Part shown: piece by piece, positions 16,680 to 24,905 of the stretch
Layout: each line of letters begins with the position of its first letter
How positions within the stretch are numbered: position 1 is the stretch's first letter
Assembly: GCF_008373765.1 (NCBI RefSeq)
Contig: NZ_VUJW01000008.1
Location: forward strand, 227,568-291,567
Source of the DNA: Nocardioides antri
GTDB taxonomy: Bacteria; Actinomycetota; Actinomycetes; Propionibacteriales; Nocardioidaceae
Length of the DNA stretch: 64,000 bases
Reading direction: 5' to 3'
The notes under the pieces: generated by a model
The model's database searches: none
Told to the model about the DNA's origin: nothing
Seen by the model: the letters and a program-made list of their open reading frames with translations, nothing else
Made by a program: the position numbers and the translations under genes

Positions 16680-17324
16680 TCAACGTCGGCCGAGGCCGGC
16701 GTCGCGGGCGCGGGCGACGGCTTCGGTGCGCGTGCAGCCGAGCTTTGTGAGGATGCTCGAGACGTGGTTCTTGGCCGTCTTCGGTGATACGACCAGCGAC
16801 GCGGCGATCTCGGCGTTGGATCGACCAGCGGCGATGAGGTCGAGCACCTCTACCTCGCGGCCCGAGAGTGTCGGGAACACGGAGTCAACGGCCACCGTCG
16901 TGCGCCGACCGGCCTGGGCGAGTACGGCGGCGGCGACCTGCTCGCCGAAAACAACCTGACCCCGCGCGACAGCCTGGAGGGCGCGCTCGATGTCCTCTGG
17001 CTCGGCGCCCTTGACGAGGTAGCCCTGGGCACCGGCTCTCAGCGCAGCCGTGAGCACTGGCGTGTCCTCCGACATGGTCAGCACCAAGATCGCTAGGTCC
17101 GGGTTCGCAGCCTTGAACAGTCCGGTCGCCTCGATTCCATCGACGCCGGGCAGCCCGAGGTCGAGCACGACGAGATCGGCCTCCGAGGCTCGTGGCAGTG
17201 CGCTCTCGGCGTCGGCGTACGACCCGATGACCTGCCATCCGTGCATCCCGTCGACGAGGGAGCCGACCGCCTGCCGGTAGAGCGGATGGTCCTCGACCAC
17301 GAGAACACGCACGGACTCAGTCAT
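16680..17324 (-). CDS. NarL/LuxR-type response regulator
   Basis: A 214-aa regulator with a receiver domain (phospho-acceptor region LVVLDLGLPGVDG, ~residues 47-59) and a C-terminal LuxR HTH (SGREVEVLDLIAAGRSNAEI and SPKTAKNHVSSILTKL). ATG 17324 overlaps the kinase by 8 bases. It is the third gene of a membrane protein - kinase - regulator operon, and is expected to bind inverted repeats upstream of the operon and possibly the divergent secreted protein. Confidence 0.9.
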   Translation of the reverse strand: MTESVRVLVVEDHPLYRQAVGSLVDGMHGWQVIGSYADAESALPRASEADLVVLDLGLPGVDGIEATGLFKAANPDLAILVLTMSEDTPVLTAALRAGAQGYLVKGAEPEDIERALQAVARGQVVFGEQVAAAVLAQAGRRTTVAVDSVFPTLSGREVEVLDLIAAGRSNAEIAASLVVSPKTAKNHVSSILTKLGCTRTEAVARARDAGLGRR

Positions 17325-18798
17325 GGTCGGCCGCCGGTAGCCAGGCGTGGACTGCGGTGCCTGCAGGCGCAGTGGACCTGACCGTGAGTCGGCCTCCGAC
17401 CTCGTCCGCCCGGTCGGACATGCCGCGGAGGCCCACGCCCGGCACGCGGTCGTCGGCAAGGCCGCGGCCGTCGTCGGCCACGTTCACGGCGACCCCGTCG
17501 TCGTACGCGACGTGGACCTGGACGTGCTGCGCGTCCGCGTGACGTACTGCGTTCGTGACCGCCTCCATGACGATCCGGAAGGCGGCCACCTCGACCGCGG
17601 GGGTCAGCGGGGGGAGTGCGTCGACGGTGAGAGTGACCCGCGGGCCGAAGCGCTGGAGTGGTTCGATGGACTCGGTGAGCGCGCCGGCCAGGCCGAGCTC
17701 GTTGAGTGCAGCCGGGCGCAGGCCGTCGCAGATGCGGCGTACCTCGGACACGGCTCTCTGCACCTCGTCCGCGAGCTCGCGTACGACGCCGTTGTCGCCG
17801 GCGTCCTTGCGCTGCTCCAGTTGACGCAGGCCGAGCCCGATCGCGGCGAGCGAGGGGCCGAGGCCGTCGTGCAGGTCGCGACGCAGCCGGACGCGTTCCT
17901 CCTCGCGCTCGTTGACTATGTGCCGGCGGGAGGCCGACAGGTCCTTGACGCGCCGGTTCAGTCCCTCGACGTCCGCGCGCTGGTCGAGCAGCGAGTGGCG
18001 TACGACGGCGGCCCCGACCGTGACGGGCAGCGCGGTCGCCGCAGCCAGTGCCAGCAGATTGGTGGTCACGTCGTCGCTCTCAGGGAGTGAGGCGGCCACG
18101 ACGACCAGAGCGCCAGCGAGCGAGAAGCCGCCGACCTGGCCACGGACGTCACCGCCCGTCGGAGCTCGCCGGAACTTGACGACTAGAGCCACCACCCCGA
18201 GCGCCGCGCCCAGCATGAGGAGTCCGAAACCGACCCCTCCGGCGACCTCCCACAGACCCCGGCTCCCAAACCCGACCGGGTTGTCGAACTTGGTGTGGTC
18301 CGCAAGCGGACCGGGTGGGAGCGCCGCGGACGCGGTGAGCGTCGCCATACCGGTCAGGCCGATGGCGGCGGCAGGCCACCACCGGCGACCGGGCAGGTGA
18401 CCGTCGGGATAGAGCAGCAGCCCGACCCCGAGGAGCGGCGCGGCCCCGAGTGACCACACCCAGTTCGAGACCCATGCAGCGAAGGCGTCGCCGGCCACGT
18501 CGCTGCGGGCCCAGCCGTGGGCCGGGAGTACGAACGCGGCGCCGAGGCCGACCACCGTGTAGAGCACGGCCAGACGACGCAGGCCGACCGGGTGCGGGCG
18601 GGTCGACCAGATCCCGGCCGCGACGGTGCTGAACCCGATGGCGAGCGGCACGTTGACCCACGCCTCCCCTTTGATCCAATTTCCGTCAGGATCGGTGAGG
18701 CCAAGGGCGAGGCCAGCCGAGACGAGGCCCGTCGCGAGGGCGGGCAGCGCGAGCCACGGCCACCATGCGGCGACCGTGGCTCCACGCGACGTACTCAC
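17317..18798 (-). CDS. LiaS/NarX-type sensor histidine kinase (HisKA_3)
   Basis: A 493-aa kinase with an N-terminal membrane domain of about eight hydrophobic helices (residues ~10-265), then a dimerisation/phosphoacceptor domain with RLRRDLHDGLGPSLAAIGL (His in DLHDGLGP) and an HATPase with MEAVTNAVRHADA and GVGLRGMSDRA. There is no large extracytoplasmic sensor, suggesting intramembrane sensing. GTG 18798 starts 4 bp after the membrane-protein gene stop, so the operon is tightly coupled. Confidence 0.9.
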   Translation of the reverse strand: MSTSRGATVAAWWPWLALPALATGLVSAGLALGLTDPDGNWIKGEAWVNVPLAIGFSTVAAGIWSTRPHPVGLRRLAVLYTVVGLGAAFVLPAHGWARSDVAGDAFAAWVSNWVWSLGAAPLLGVGLLLYPDGHLPGRRWWPAAAIGLTGMATLTASAALPPGPLADHTKFDNPVGFGSRGLWEVAGGVGFGLLMLGAALGVVALVVKFRRAPTGGDVRGQVGGFSLAGALVVVAASLPESDDVTTNLLALAAATALPVTVGAAVVRHSLLDQRADVEGLNRRVKDLSASRRHIVNEREEERVRLRRDLHDGLGPSLAAIGLGLRQLEQRKDAGDNGVVRELADEVQRAVSEVRRICDGLRPAALNELGLAGALTESIEPLQRFGPRVTLTVDALPPLTPAVEVAAFRIVMEAVTNAVRHADAQHVQVHVAYDDGVAVNVADDGRGLADDRVPGVGLRGMSDRADEVGGRLTVRSTAPAGTAVHAWLPAADHD

Positions 18799-18802
18799 CT
18801 CG

Positions 18803-19471
18803 TCATTCTGTTGCAGCGGCGTGAGGGTCGACCCGTTTTGCGGGAATCACCGAAGCGGCGTCGTCGGGGCGCATGACCGACGTGATAGCGACGGCGATCA
18901 TCCAGACGAGGCAGAGGAGGAACGGGATCGGCACGTAGCTGTCCGGCCGGGTTATCCCGACGATGCCGGCGGCGACTCCGAGCCCGCCCGCGACAGCTGC
19001 CCACCAGGAGAGCCAGCGGGGGAACTCGGTGGCCAGGAGCCCGATCCCGGCCGCAAGGAATGCGACGCACATCAGGAAGCCGGAGACCACGAACGACTGG
19101 TCGTTCATCGAGATCAGCGCCTCCGCCGTCACGGCATCGAGCTTCTCCGGGATGGAGTGCACGACCATCATCGGCCCGGCGGACCCGACCTTCACCGCGA
19201 GCATGGCCGTGCCGGTGATCGCCGTCGTGACCGCGGCGACCGATGCGCGCTCGAAGAGGAAGGTGACAAGCCAGGCGAAGAGTACGGCGAGCGCGGCGAA
19301 GCCGAGCAGCTCGAGCGTCAGGCCGACGTACGCGATCGTGGGGAGCCCATCCCGGGCGTCGGCGAGGATCTTGTCGCCGTCGGTGCCGGGGCCGGCCCAT
19401 AGCCCGTTGCCCGCGAGTGGGCCCAGGCTGGCAAGGAGCGCCGAGATGACGAGGGTTCGGTTTCGTTTCAT
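18803..19471 (-). CDS. Integral membrane protein in two-component operon
   Basis: A 222-aa protein with about six hydrophobic segments and no domain I recognise. The sequence NGLWAGPGTDGDKIL after the first helix and EKLDAVTAEALISMND form the larger loops. ATG 19471 fits the start of a signal-anchor (MKRNRTLVISALLASLG). It is the first gene of the operon with the kinase and regulator, so it may act as accessory sensor or be part of the stimulon. Function unknown. Confidence 0.75.
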   Translation of the reverse strand: MKRNRTLVISALLASLGPLAGNGLWAGPGTDGDKILADARDGLPTIAYVGLTLELLGFAALAVLFAWLVTFLFERASVAAVTTAITGTAMLAVKVGSAGPMMVVHSIPEKLDAVTAEALISMNDQSFVVSGFLMCVAFLAAGIGLLATEFPRWLSWWAAVAGGLGVAAGIVGITRPDSYVPIPFLLCLVWMIAVAITSVMRPDDAASVIPAKRVDPHAAATE

Positions 19472-19515
19472 GTCCCGACTGTCGTGGTCGACCCCGTCCC
19501 GGCGCATGGGCTCAC

Positions 19516-19535
19516 GGTCCCGTCTTTGCGGGACC
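19516..19535. promoter_or_regulatory. Inverted repeat GGTCCCG-N6-CGGGACC
   Basis: A perfect 7-bp inverted repeat 45-65 bp upstream of the membrane-protein/kinase/regulator operon. The shape fits a LuxR-type response-regulator operator for autoregulation. Confidence 0.45.
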
Positions 19536-19694
19536 CGGGCGCTCGGCCGCAGTTGAGTCCCGCCGAATGCTGCAAATCGGCATGACCGCGCGCAAGGCGG
19601 CCGGCTGTCACGCCATGTCGCAGGTGCCATGGTCAGGGCGCAGGTCTGGCGGTGGGGGCTCAAGGGTGCAAGTGTTCGAAGACGTACTCGCGGT

Positions 19695-19710
19695 GTCCCG
19701 GTGCCGGGAC
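19695..19710. promoter_or_regulatory. Inverted repeat GTCCCGG-TG-CCGGGAC
   Basis: A perfect 16-bp palindrome in the same intergenic region with the same GTCCCG/CGGGAC half-sites as the site at 19516, but closer to the secreted-protein gene (129 bp before its start). A second operator for the same regulator is likely; a small hairpin is an alternative. Confidence 0.4.
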
Positions 19711-19838
19711 TGTCCGAAAATCTTTACCTTTTTGCCGAGTGCTAATTCCTCAGGCTCGGGGTAATGAGCGGTCGCCCAGTTGACACGCGGATTCTCGGGG
19801 CGTCAAGCAGCCGGGCGTGCTCCCTCCTCGAGAAAGAC

Positions 19839-20495
19839 ATGGACATGGACAAGCGGCTACTTTGTGCTGCCCTCTTGGTCATGGGGACCCTGGCAGCGCC
19901 CGTCACGCTGAGCCCCTCCGCACAAGGCTCCTCCACCCAAGCCGCCGGCGTGGTCACCGACCTCGTCTGCGACAACACCAGGAACGACCCGTTCACGGGC
20001 ACCTACACGAACGTCACCGTGCCTGCAGGCGCCTCCTGCTACCTCAGGAACGCCCTGGTGACCGGCAACTTGAAGGCGCTGCACGGTTCGGGCAGCGTGT
20101 TCGTCATCAACACTGAGGTCCAGCGGAACATCCACATCCGCGGGTCCGAGCGCACCGTGAAGATCGGCACCCCGGGCTGTCGGGTCGACCCGCCGGTCGG
20201 CAACAACATCAAGGTGACGCGTTCCCACAACGTCGCGATCTGCTGGATGACCGTCAACAACAACATCAGGGTCACCCGCAACGACGGTCGGATCATGCTG
20301 CGGGACAACAATGTGGGCCGCAACATCGCGGTGAACAACAACCTGGCCTACAACCACCAGCCCGGTGACGGGCGCCACCACCGGATCGGCGCGATCCGGC
20401 TGAAGCGCAACGTGGCCGGCAGCCACATCACCGTGCTGCGCAACGCGAACCGCGGGCTGATCCTGGTCGACAACACGCCGACTCCGGAGACCTGA
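19839..20495 (+). CDS. Secreted Asn-rich beta-helix-like protein
   Basis: A 218-aa exported protein with signal peptide (KRLLCAALLVMGTLAAPVTL, likely cut after an Ala near residue 30). The mature part has short repeated strands rich in Asn, such as NNIKVTRSHN, NNNIRVTRNDG and GRNIAVNNNLAYN, the look of a right-handed beta-helix with Asn ladders. Four Cys residues may form disulfides. ATG 19839 has a GAGAAAG site; a longer frame from 19764 would bury the signal peptide. Likely a cell-surface or adhesive protein; substrate unknown. Confidence 0.72.
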   Translation: MDMDKRLLCAALLVMGTLAAPVTLSPSAQGSSTQAAGVVTDLVCDNTRNDPFTGTYTNVTVPAGASCYLRNALVTGNLKALHGSGSVFVINTEVQRNIHIRGSERTVKIGTPGCRVDPPVGNNIKVTRSHNVAICWMTVNNNIRVTRNDGRIMLRDNNVGRNIAVNNNLAYNHQPGDGRHHRIGAIRLKRNVAGSHITVLRNANRGLILVDNTPTPET

Positions 20496-20642
20496 GGGGG
20501 GCCGCGCGCGGTCGCGTCGCCGACGACCACGGCTTCCCGCGTCAGGTGAGGCCGTGTCGACGGCGTACGCGGCCGCCGCGGTGCGCAACGGGAGCACGAT
20601 CGCCGCTGAGCGGCCCGGAGCTGGGACAAGATCCAGCGGGAG

Positions 20643-21131
20643 ATGGACGGCCGCTGGGCACCTCTGGATAGCGTGCTCGACGTGGCACCGAGAGCGAGAG
20701 CCCTCACCCCGGAGTCGCTCGGCGCCTGGGTGCTCAAGACCAATCCCCGACAGCAGCCCGTCGGGGAGCTCGTGCGGAGCGGCTTCCGGACGGTCACCGC
20801 TCGGTGCGTGCGGCCGACGTACCGCGCCGACCTGATCGCCGCCGGTCAGCCCGTGCTCCTCTGGGTCAGCGGTGGCGACCCGAGCATCCCGGCGGGCATC
20901 TACGCGCAGGGCCGCACGACCGGCGCGGCCGAGCCCGGGTCGCCCGAGCTCACGATGCCGGTCGAGCTCGGGCCCGTGGAGCCGCCGGTCCTGCGCGCGG
21001 AGCTGGTCGAGCATCCGCTCCTCGGGCAGATCGAGGTGCTGAAGATGGCGGCCGGCAGCAACCCGTCGTTCATCACGCGCGAGGGGCTGCGCGAGCTGAC
21101 CAGGCGGTGGCCGCAGGTGACGGTCGGGTGA
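20643..21131 (+). CDS. EVE/PUA-like domain protein
   Basis: A 162-aa protein resembling the EVE branch of PUA-like folds: an early LGAWVLKTNP strand, the QPVLLWVSGGDPSIPAGIYAQGRTTG core and a C-terminal EVLKMAAGSNPSFITREGL. EVE domains read modified bases in DNA or RNA and often accompany restriction or RNA-modification genes; no such neighbour is seen here. Probably monocistronic. Confidence 0.6.
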   Translation: MDGRWAPLDSVLDVAPRARALTPESLGAWVLKTNPRQQPVGELVRSGFRTVTARCVRPTYRADLIAAGQPVLLWVSGGDPSIPAGIYAQGRTTGAAEPGSPELTMPVELGPVEPPVLRAELVEHPLLGQIEVLKMAAGSNPSFITREGLRELTRRWPQVTVG

Positions 21132-21189
21132 CGGCCACCTTGCGGCCGAGCCCGCCCAGGGGGACGGGCTCGGTCGAACGAGGTGATCG

Positions 21190-21792
21190 TCAGGCCATCT
21201 CAGGGACGTGCAGGTGCGCGTAGGCGAGGTCGAACTCGTGGACGTCGACGATCTCGCCGCCCGTCTCGTTCGCGGCCCGGCTGCGCATGTCGTCGGCCGC
21301 TGCGCGGCTGGCTTCCATGGCCGCGCGCGACTCCCAGGTCGTGGTGGCGCAGCCCAGCCCGGTCGACCGGTTCACCAGCAGGCTGGCACTGCAGAACCCG
21401 TCGGTCCGCTCGAGCTCGGGCAGGATCCCGGTGCGGAACGTCTCCGTCAGGCTGTCGACGTCCCCTTGCAGCCAGCTGACCCGGCAGCACTCGCCGTGCT
21501 GGTTGCGGTGCATGAGGAGGATCTCCCACTCGTCCATCTGCATGGACGCACCGAGGATGTCCCGCCCGCGATCGCGCATCGGACGAAGCTTCTCGTCACT
21601 GGCGCGCATGGCCTCCTCGCTCTCCCAGGAGCTGGTGGCGATGCACTGACCGGTTTCGCGATCGACCAGCAGCGAGAGGCCGCGACACCCCTCGATCTGG
21701 TCGAGCTGGGGCGCGACCTCGTCCTTGACGAACTTGATGCCCGCGTCGACCTTGTCGGGCTTCCCGTGGAGCGTGGTGGATCGTGCGTACAC
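21190..21792 (-). CDS. Tandem ABM-like (dimeric alpha-beta barrel) protein
   Basis: A 200-aa protein made of two ferredoxin-like barrel repeats. Each contains a matching signature, GLSLLVDRETGQCIATSSWES and SASLLVNRSTGLGCATTTWES, about 95 residues apart. This is the antibiotic-biosynthesis-monooxygenase fold in which a dimer is fused into one chain. Catalysis cannot be inferred; members include monooxygenases, haem-degrading enzymes and proteins of unknown role. Confidence 0.7.
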   Translation of the reverse strand: MYARSTTLHGKPDKVDAGIKFVKDEVAPQLDQIEGCRGLSLLVDRETGQCIATSSWESEEAMRASDEKLRPMRDRGRDILGASMQMDEWEILLMHRNQHGECCRVSWLQGDVDSLTETFRTGILPELERTDGFCSASLLVNRSTGLGCATTTWESRAAMEASRAAADDMRSRAANETGGEIVDVHEFDLAYAHLHVPEMA

Positions 21793-21897
21793 GGCTCATT
21801 CCTCTCTGGGACGGGGCAGTGCCCGGCCGGCACCACCGGTCCTCCCTGCCTACTCCCTTGGACGCGAGGAAGCCATAGCCCGCTGCGCGATTTTGCC

Positions 21898-22677
21898 TCA
21901 GGCCAGGTCGCGCGCCAGCGAAGCACCTGCTTGTCGCATGAGGGGCACGGCGCGCTCCACGAGGTCCTCGGTCATCCGCACGGCCGGGCCCGACAGGGAG
22001 AGGGCGAGCCGAGCGGGCGCACCCGGGACGGTCAGCGCGACGCACCGTACGCCCATCTCCTGCTCGCTCTCGTCGATGGCGTACCCCTGCTCGGCGATCC
22101 TCTCCAGCGCGGTGAAGAAGGCGTCCTGCTCGGTGATCGTCTGCGGGGTGAAGCGAGGCATGCCGGTGCGGTCCAGGAGCTCCTTGACCTGGTCGGCCGG
22201 CATCTCCGCGAGGATCGCCTTGCCCACCGCGGTGCAGTGGGGGAGCACCCGACGGCCGACCTCGGTGAACATCCGCATCGAATGACGCGAGGGCGCCTGG
22301 GCGACATAGACCATCTGGTCGCCGTCGAGCATGGCCAGATTGGCCGACTCGCCCAGCTCGTCGACCAGCCGGACGAGGTGCGGCCTCGCCCAGATGTTCA
22401 GCATCCGCGCGGAGCTCTCGCCGAGCCGGATCAGCCGGGGGCCGAGTGCGTACTGCCTTGACGGCTCCTGGCGGAGGTACCCGATGTCGACGAGCGTGCG
22501 CACCACGCGGTGGATGGTCGGCAGGGGCAGCCCGGAGGCTTCCGACAGGCGCGAGAGGCCCGCCACGCCGCCGAGGTCGGCCATCACCTCGAGCACGGTG
22601 AACGCCCGCTCGATGGACTGCACCCCGCCGGTCCGGGCGCGCCGCTCGGGTGCGGCGTCCGCCGCTTCTTCGCTCAC
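21898..22677 (-). CDS. IclR family regulator of the purine catabolism island
   Basis: A 259-aa IclR regulator with an N-terminal winged helix (LSRLSEASGLPLPTIHRVVR, ~residues 38-58) and a C-terminal effector domain containing GVRCVALTVPG. GTG 22677 is preceded by GGAGAG. It diverges from the aldolase-like gene and borders the urate/allantoin operon. The paired TTCCG-N5-CGGAA boxes found here and at two other island promoters are its best candidate sites. By analogy with AllR, the ligand may be allantoin or glyoxylate, but this is inference. Confidence 0.88.
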   Translation of the reverse strand: MSEEAADAAPERRARTGGVQSIERAFTVLEVMADLGGVAGLSRLSEASGLPLPTIHRVVRTLVDIGYLRQEPSRQYALGPRLIRLGESSARMLNIWARPHLVRLVDELGESANLAMLDGDQMVYVAQAPSRHSMRMFTEVGRRVLPHCTAVGKAILAEMPADQVKELLDRTGMPRFTPQTITEQDAFFTALERIAEQGYAIDESEQEMGVRCVALTVPGAPARLALSLSGPAVRMTEDLVERAVPLMRQAGASLARDLA

Positions 22678-22727
22678 GGGTTCTCTCCTCTGGTCACGCG
22701 GGCCGCTTCGGCCCACGCCGTTGCGAC

Positions 22728-22763
22728 TTCCGTACAGCAGATAGTAGCCTCCGCGATACGGAA
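22728..22763. promoter_or_regulatory. Tandem 15-bp boxes between the IclR and aldolase-like genes
   Basis: Two boxes, TTCCGTACAGCAGAT (22728-22742) and CTCCGCGATACGGAA (22749-22763), begin 21 bp apart. They match the TTCCG-N5-CGGAA pattern seen at the uraD and permease promoters. The first is a half-site and the second near-perfect. The outer TTCCGTA and TACGGAA also form a perfect long-spaced inverted repeat. Confidence 0.65.
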
Positions 22764-22803
22764 AATCGGACAACCGAAAGAAGCGTGACCTGGTGGTGGC
22801 CCC

Positions 22804-24057
22804 GTGACCTCGCTCGATGAGCTGACCCGCGACCTCGACGCCCGTCTCGCCACCGCCGACGAGGAGCTCGCCCGGGACTTCCCGGGCGACCGGGGCGTGC
22901 GGCAACCGGTGCACACGGTCTACGTCCCCGCCGACAGGTACGACGCGGAGACCGTCCCGGCCTGGGGCCGGCAGGCCCGCGCGGTCCTCGAGGAGCACGG
23001 CGGGGGACCGGGCGCGTTCGCCGGCCTCCTCGACCTGCCGGCCGGCCTGGCCGACGAGGTCTACGAGCGGGTGCACGCGAAGCTCGGAGCCGAGCCGATC
23101 GAGGACCTGAGGATCGACTTCGAGGACGGCTACGGCGCGCGGTCCGACGAGGACGAGGACGCGACCGTGACGGCGGCCGCGACGGCCCTGTCCCGATCGC
23201 TGGCCGACGGCGCTGCTGCGCCGTTCCACGGCATCCGGTTCAAGAGCTTCGAGGCGCCGACCCGCGCCCGCGGCGTCCGCACCCTGCACCGGTTCGTCGG
23301 CGAGCTCGCCGCAGCCGACGGCCTGGGGGAGGGGTTCGTGCTGACGCTCCCCAAGGTGACCTCGGTGGACCAGGTGGAGGCGATTGTCGTCGCCTGCGCC
23401 GCTGTCGAGAAGGCGCACGGGCTCGCGTCCGGCGCGCTCCGGTTCGAGATCCAGGTCGAGACCCCGCAGTCCGTGCTGGGTCCCGACGGCACCGTCCTCG
23501 TCGCGCGAATGATCCACGCCGCCGACGGTCGGTGCAGCGGCCTGCACTACGGCACCTACGACTACTCGGCCTCCTGCGGCATCGCCGCGGAGTACCAGAG
23601 CATGGAGCATCCCGCCGCGGACCACGCCAAGACCGTCATGCAGGTGGCGGCGGCCGGGACCGGCGTCTTCGTCTCGGACGGCTCGACCAACGTGCTCCCG
23701 GTCGGCGACCGTGAGGCGGTGCACGCGGGCTGGCGGCTGCATGCCCGGCTCGTCCGCCGGTCGCTGGAGCGTGGCTTCTACCAGGGGTGGGACCTGCATC
23801 CCGCGCAGCTGCCGAGCCGGTTCGCCGCCACCTACGCCTTCTACCGCGAGGGCCTTCCCAGCGCCGCGGCCCGGCTGCGCGCCTACCTCGGCGGCGGCGA
23901 CTCCGGCTTCCTGGACGAGCCCGCCACCGCGACCGCCCTCGCCGGCTTCGTGCTGCGTGGCGTCGAGTGCGGCGCGGTCGACGAGTCCGAGGTCGAGCGG
24001 CTGGTGGACACCGACCGCGACCGGCTCGCGGCGCTCGCACGCCGTCGGTCCTCCTGA
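22804..24057 (+). CDS. HpcH/HpaI aldolase-like protein (DUF6986 type)
   Basis: A 417-aa TIM-barrel protein related to the HpcH/HpaI aldolase and citrate lyase beta family. Recognisable pieces include LRIDFEDGYG (acidic metal-binding strand), FVLTLPKVTSVDQVEAIV, RFEIQVETPQSVLG (Glu metal ligand) and a late FYQGWDLHPAQLPSRFAATYAFY. It diverges from the IclR regulator and shares its operator, so it belongs to the purine island. GTG 22804 is used; the ribosome site is weak. Substrate unknown; a short oxo-acid such as glyoxylate is a reasonable guess given the pathway. Confidence 0.78.
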   Translation: MTSLDELTRDLDARLATADEELARDFPGDRGVRQPVHTVYVPADRYDAETVPAWGRQARAVLEEHGGGPGAFAGLLDLPAGLADEVYERVHAKLGAEPIEDLRIDFEDGYGARSDEDEDATVTAAATALSRSLADGAAAPFHGIRFKSFEAPTRARGVRTLHRFVGELAAADGLGEGFVLTLPKVTSVDQVEAIVVACAAVEKAHGLASGALRFEIQVETPQSVLGPDGTVLVARMIHAADGRCSGLHYGTYDYSASCGIAAEYQSMEHPAADHAKTVMQVAAAGTGVFVSDGSTNVLPVGDREAVHAGWRLHARLVRRSLERGFYQGWDLHPAQLPSRFAATYAFYREGLPSAAARLRAYLGGGDSGFLDEPATATALAGFVLRGVECGAVDESEVERLVDTDRDRLAALARRRSS

Positions 24058-24086
24058 CCGCCGGTGCGCGCGAGTAACCTTCCCCC

Positions 24087-24329
24087 ATGCGCCTGAGAGC
24101 GGAGTTCACCACCGAGCCGTTCCACGGCGAGGGGGAGCCGCCCGCGCACGTGACAGCCGCCCTCGACGCGGTACAGGCGGCGGGCCTGGAGGCGGAGTTC
24201 GGCCCTTTCGGGACCTCGGTCACCGGCGACGAGGACACGATGTACGACGCGCTGCCGGCGGTGCTCCGCGCCGCGATCGACAACGGCGCCACCCGGATCA
24301 CCCTGCAAGTCGAGCGCCCCGATGCCTGA
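24087..24329 (+). CDS. MTH1187/YqgV-type thiamine-binding-like protein
   Basis: An 80-aa protein of the small alpha/beta UPF0045 family. It begins MRLRAEFTTEPF and contains GLEAEFGPFGTSVTGDEDTMYDAL. Family members form tetramers that bind thiamine or its pyrimidine part. It lies 29 bp after the aldolase-like gene and overlaps the next gene by 8 bases, giving a three-gene operon. A link to the ThDP-dependent Gcl of the same island is possible but unproven. Confidence 0.7.
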   Translation: MRLRAEFTTEPFHGEGEPPAHVTAALDAVQAAGLEAEFGPFGTSVTGDEDTMYDALPAVLRAAIDNGATRITLQVERPDA

Positions 24330-24741
24330 GCAGAGGGCCCGGGGTGACGAGGCCGCGGTCGTCGACGCCGCCCATCCGCTGCTGAGCGCGCTCGAGCCGC
24401 TGCTGGAGCGGGTCCAGGGACGGCTCGTGGCGCCGGACGACATGGGCGCGGACGACGTACCCCTCGTGTGGGAGGGCGACGTCGTGGCCGGCGTCCGGCT
24501 GCCCTCACCGACTGCCGCCGGGTCCGAGGCGGTGGGCGACCTCGGCCGCCTCCTGGAGGGCCTCGCCGACGAGCTGGGCGTGCCGCTGGTCGAGCTCTCC
24601 CGCGCCGAGAAGCAACGCGCGGTGCGGCTGCTGGAGGAGCGCGGGGCGTTCACCTACCGCAAGTCCGCGGAGACCGTCGCCGAGGCCCTCGGGGTCAGCC
24701 GGTTCACGGTCTACAACTACCTCAACCGCGCTGGTTCCTAG
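24322..24741 (+). CDS. HTH protein of YheO/DauR-like type
   Basis: A 139-aa protein with a C-terminal DNA-binding helix-turn-helix, LEERGAFTYRKSAETVAEAL then GVSRFTVYNYLNR, resembling the HTH of YheO/DauR regulators. The N-terminal ~80 residues are acidic and lack a clear PAS-like domain, so it is shorter than classical family members. It is the last gene of the aldolase-like operon and may be a second local regulator for purine or amino-acid use. Confidence 0.65.
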   Translation: MPEQRARGDEAAVVDAAHPLLSALEPLLERVQGRLVAPDDMGADDVPLVWEGDVVAGVRLPSPTAAGSEAVGDLGRLLEGLADELGVPLVELSRAEKQRAVRLLEERGAFTYRKSAETVAEALGVSRFTVYNYLNRAGS

Positions 24742-24808
24742 GCCCGGCTCTCCTCGCTCGTCCCGCCACTCCAGCGACCCGGCTCGCCGGGCGCTGGCGG
24801 CCACCTTC

Positions 24809-24893
24809 CAACAGTTTTTCAACAAACTGTTGACGTGACGGCGGCCACATGCAAGGCTTCCGTTGTTCGGAAGTGCTATTCCACATAGCGAGA
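24809..24893 (+). promoter_or_regulatory. Promoter and operators of the urate/allantoin operon
   Basis: CAACAGTTT-N6-AAACTGTTG (24809-24832) is a perfect inverted repeat that includes a TTGACG -35-like hexamer (24830-24835). Downstream lie two 15-bp boxes 21 bp apart: TTCCGTTGTTCGGAA (24858-24872, perfect) and TTCCACATAGCGAGA (24879-24893, degenerate). The 16-bp block TCAACAAACTGTTGAC (24819-24834) recurs identically at the permease promoter. The -10 is not clear by eye. Confidence 0.65.
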
Positions 24894-24905
24894 AAGGTGG
24901 CTGAC

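Larger units (their letters stand above)
19472..19838. other. 367-bp divergent regulatory region
   Basis: This region lies between the two-component operon (left, minus strand) and the secreted Asn-rich protein (right, plus strand). It holds two palindromes with the same GTCCCG/CGGGAC half-sites (19516-19535 and 19695-19710) and an AT-richer segment near 19720-19765 likely to include the plus-strand promoter. No gene is supported in it. Confidence 0.55.

Noticed and set aside
20039-20341. Minus-strand open frame within the secreted protein gene
   Set aside because: It mirrors the Asn-rich repeats and has no independent start signal; the plus-strand product has a signal peptide.
24849-24905. 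Upstream ATG giving UraD a 19-residue N-terminal extension
   Set aside because: The extension runs through the two operator boxes and lacks a ribosome site; GTG 24906 has AAAGG at good distance and fits the family length.
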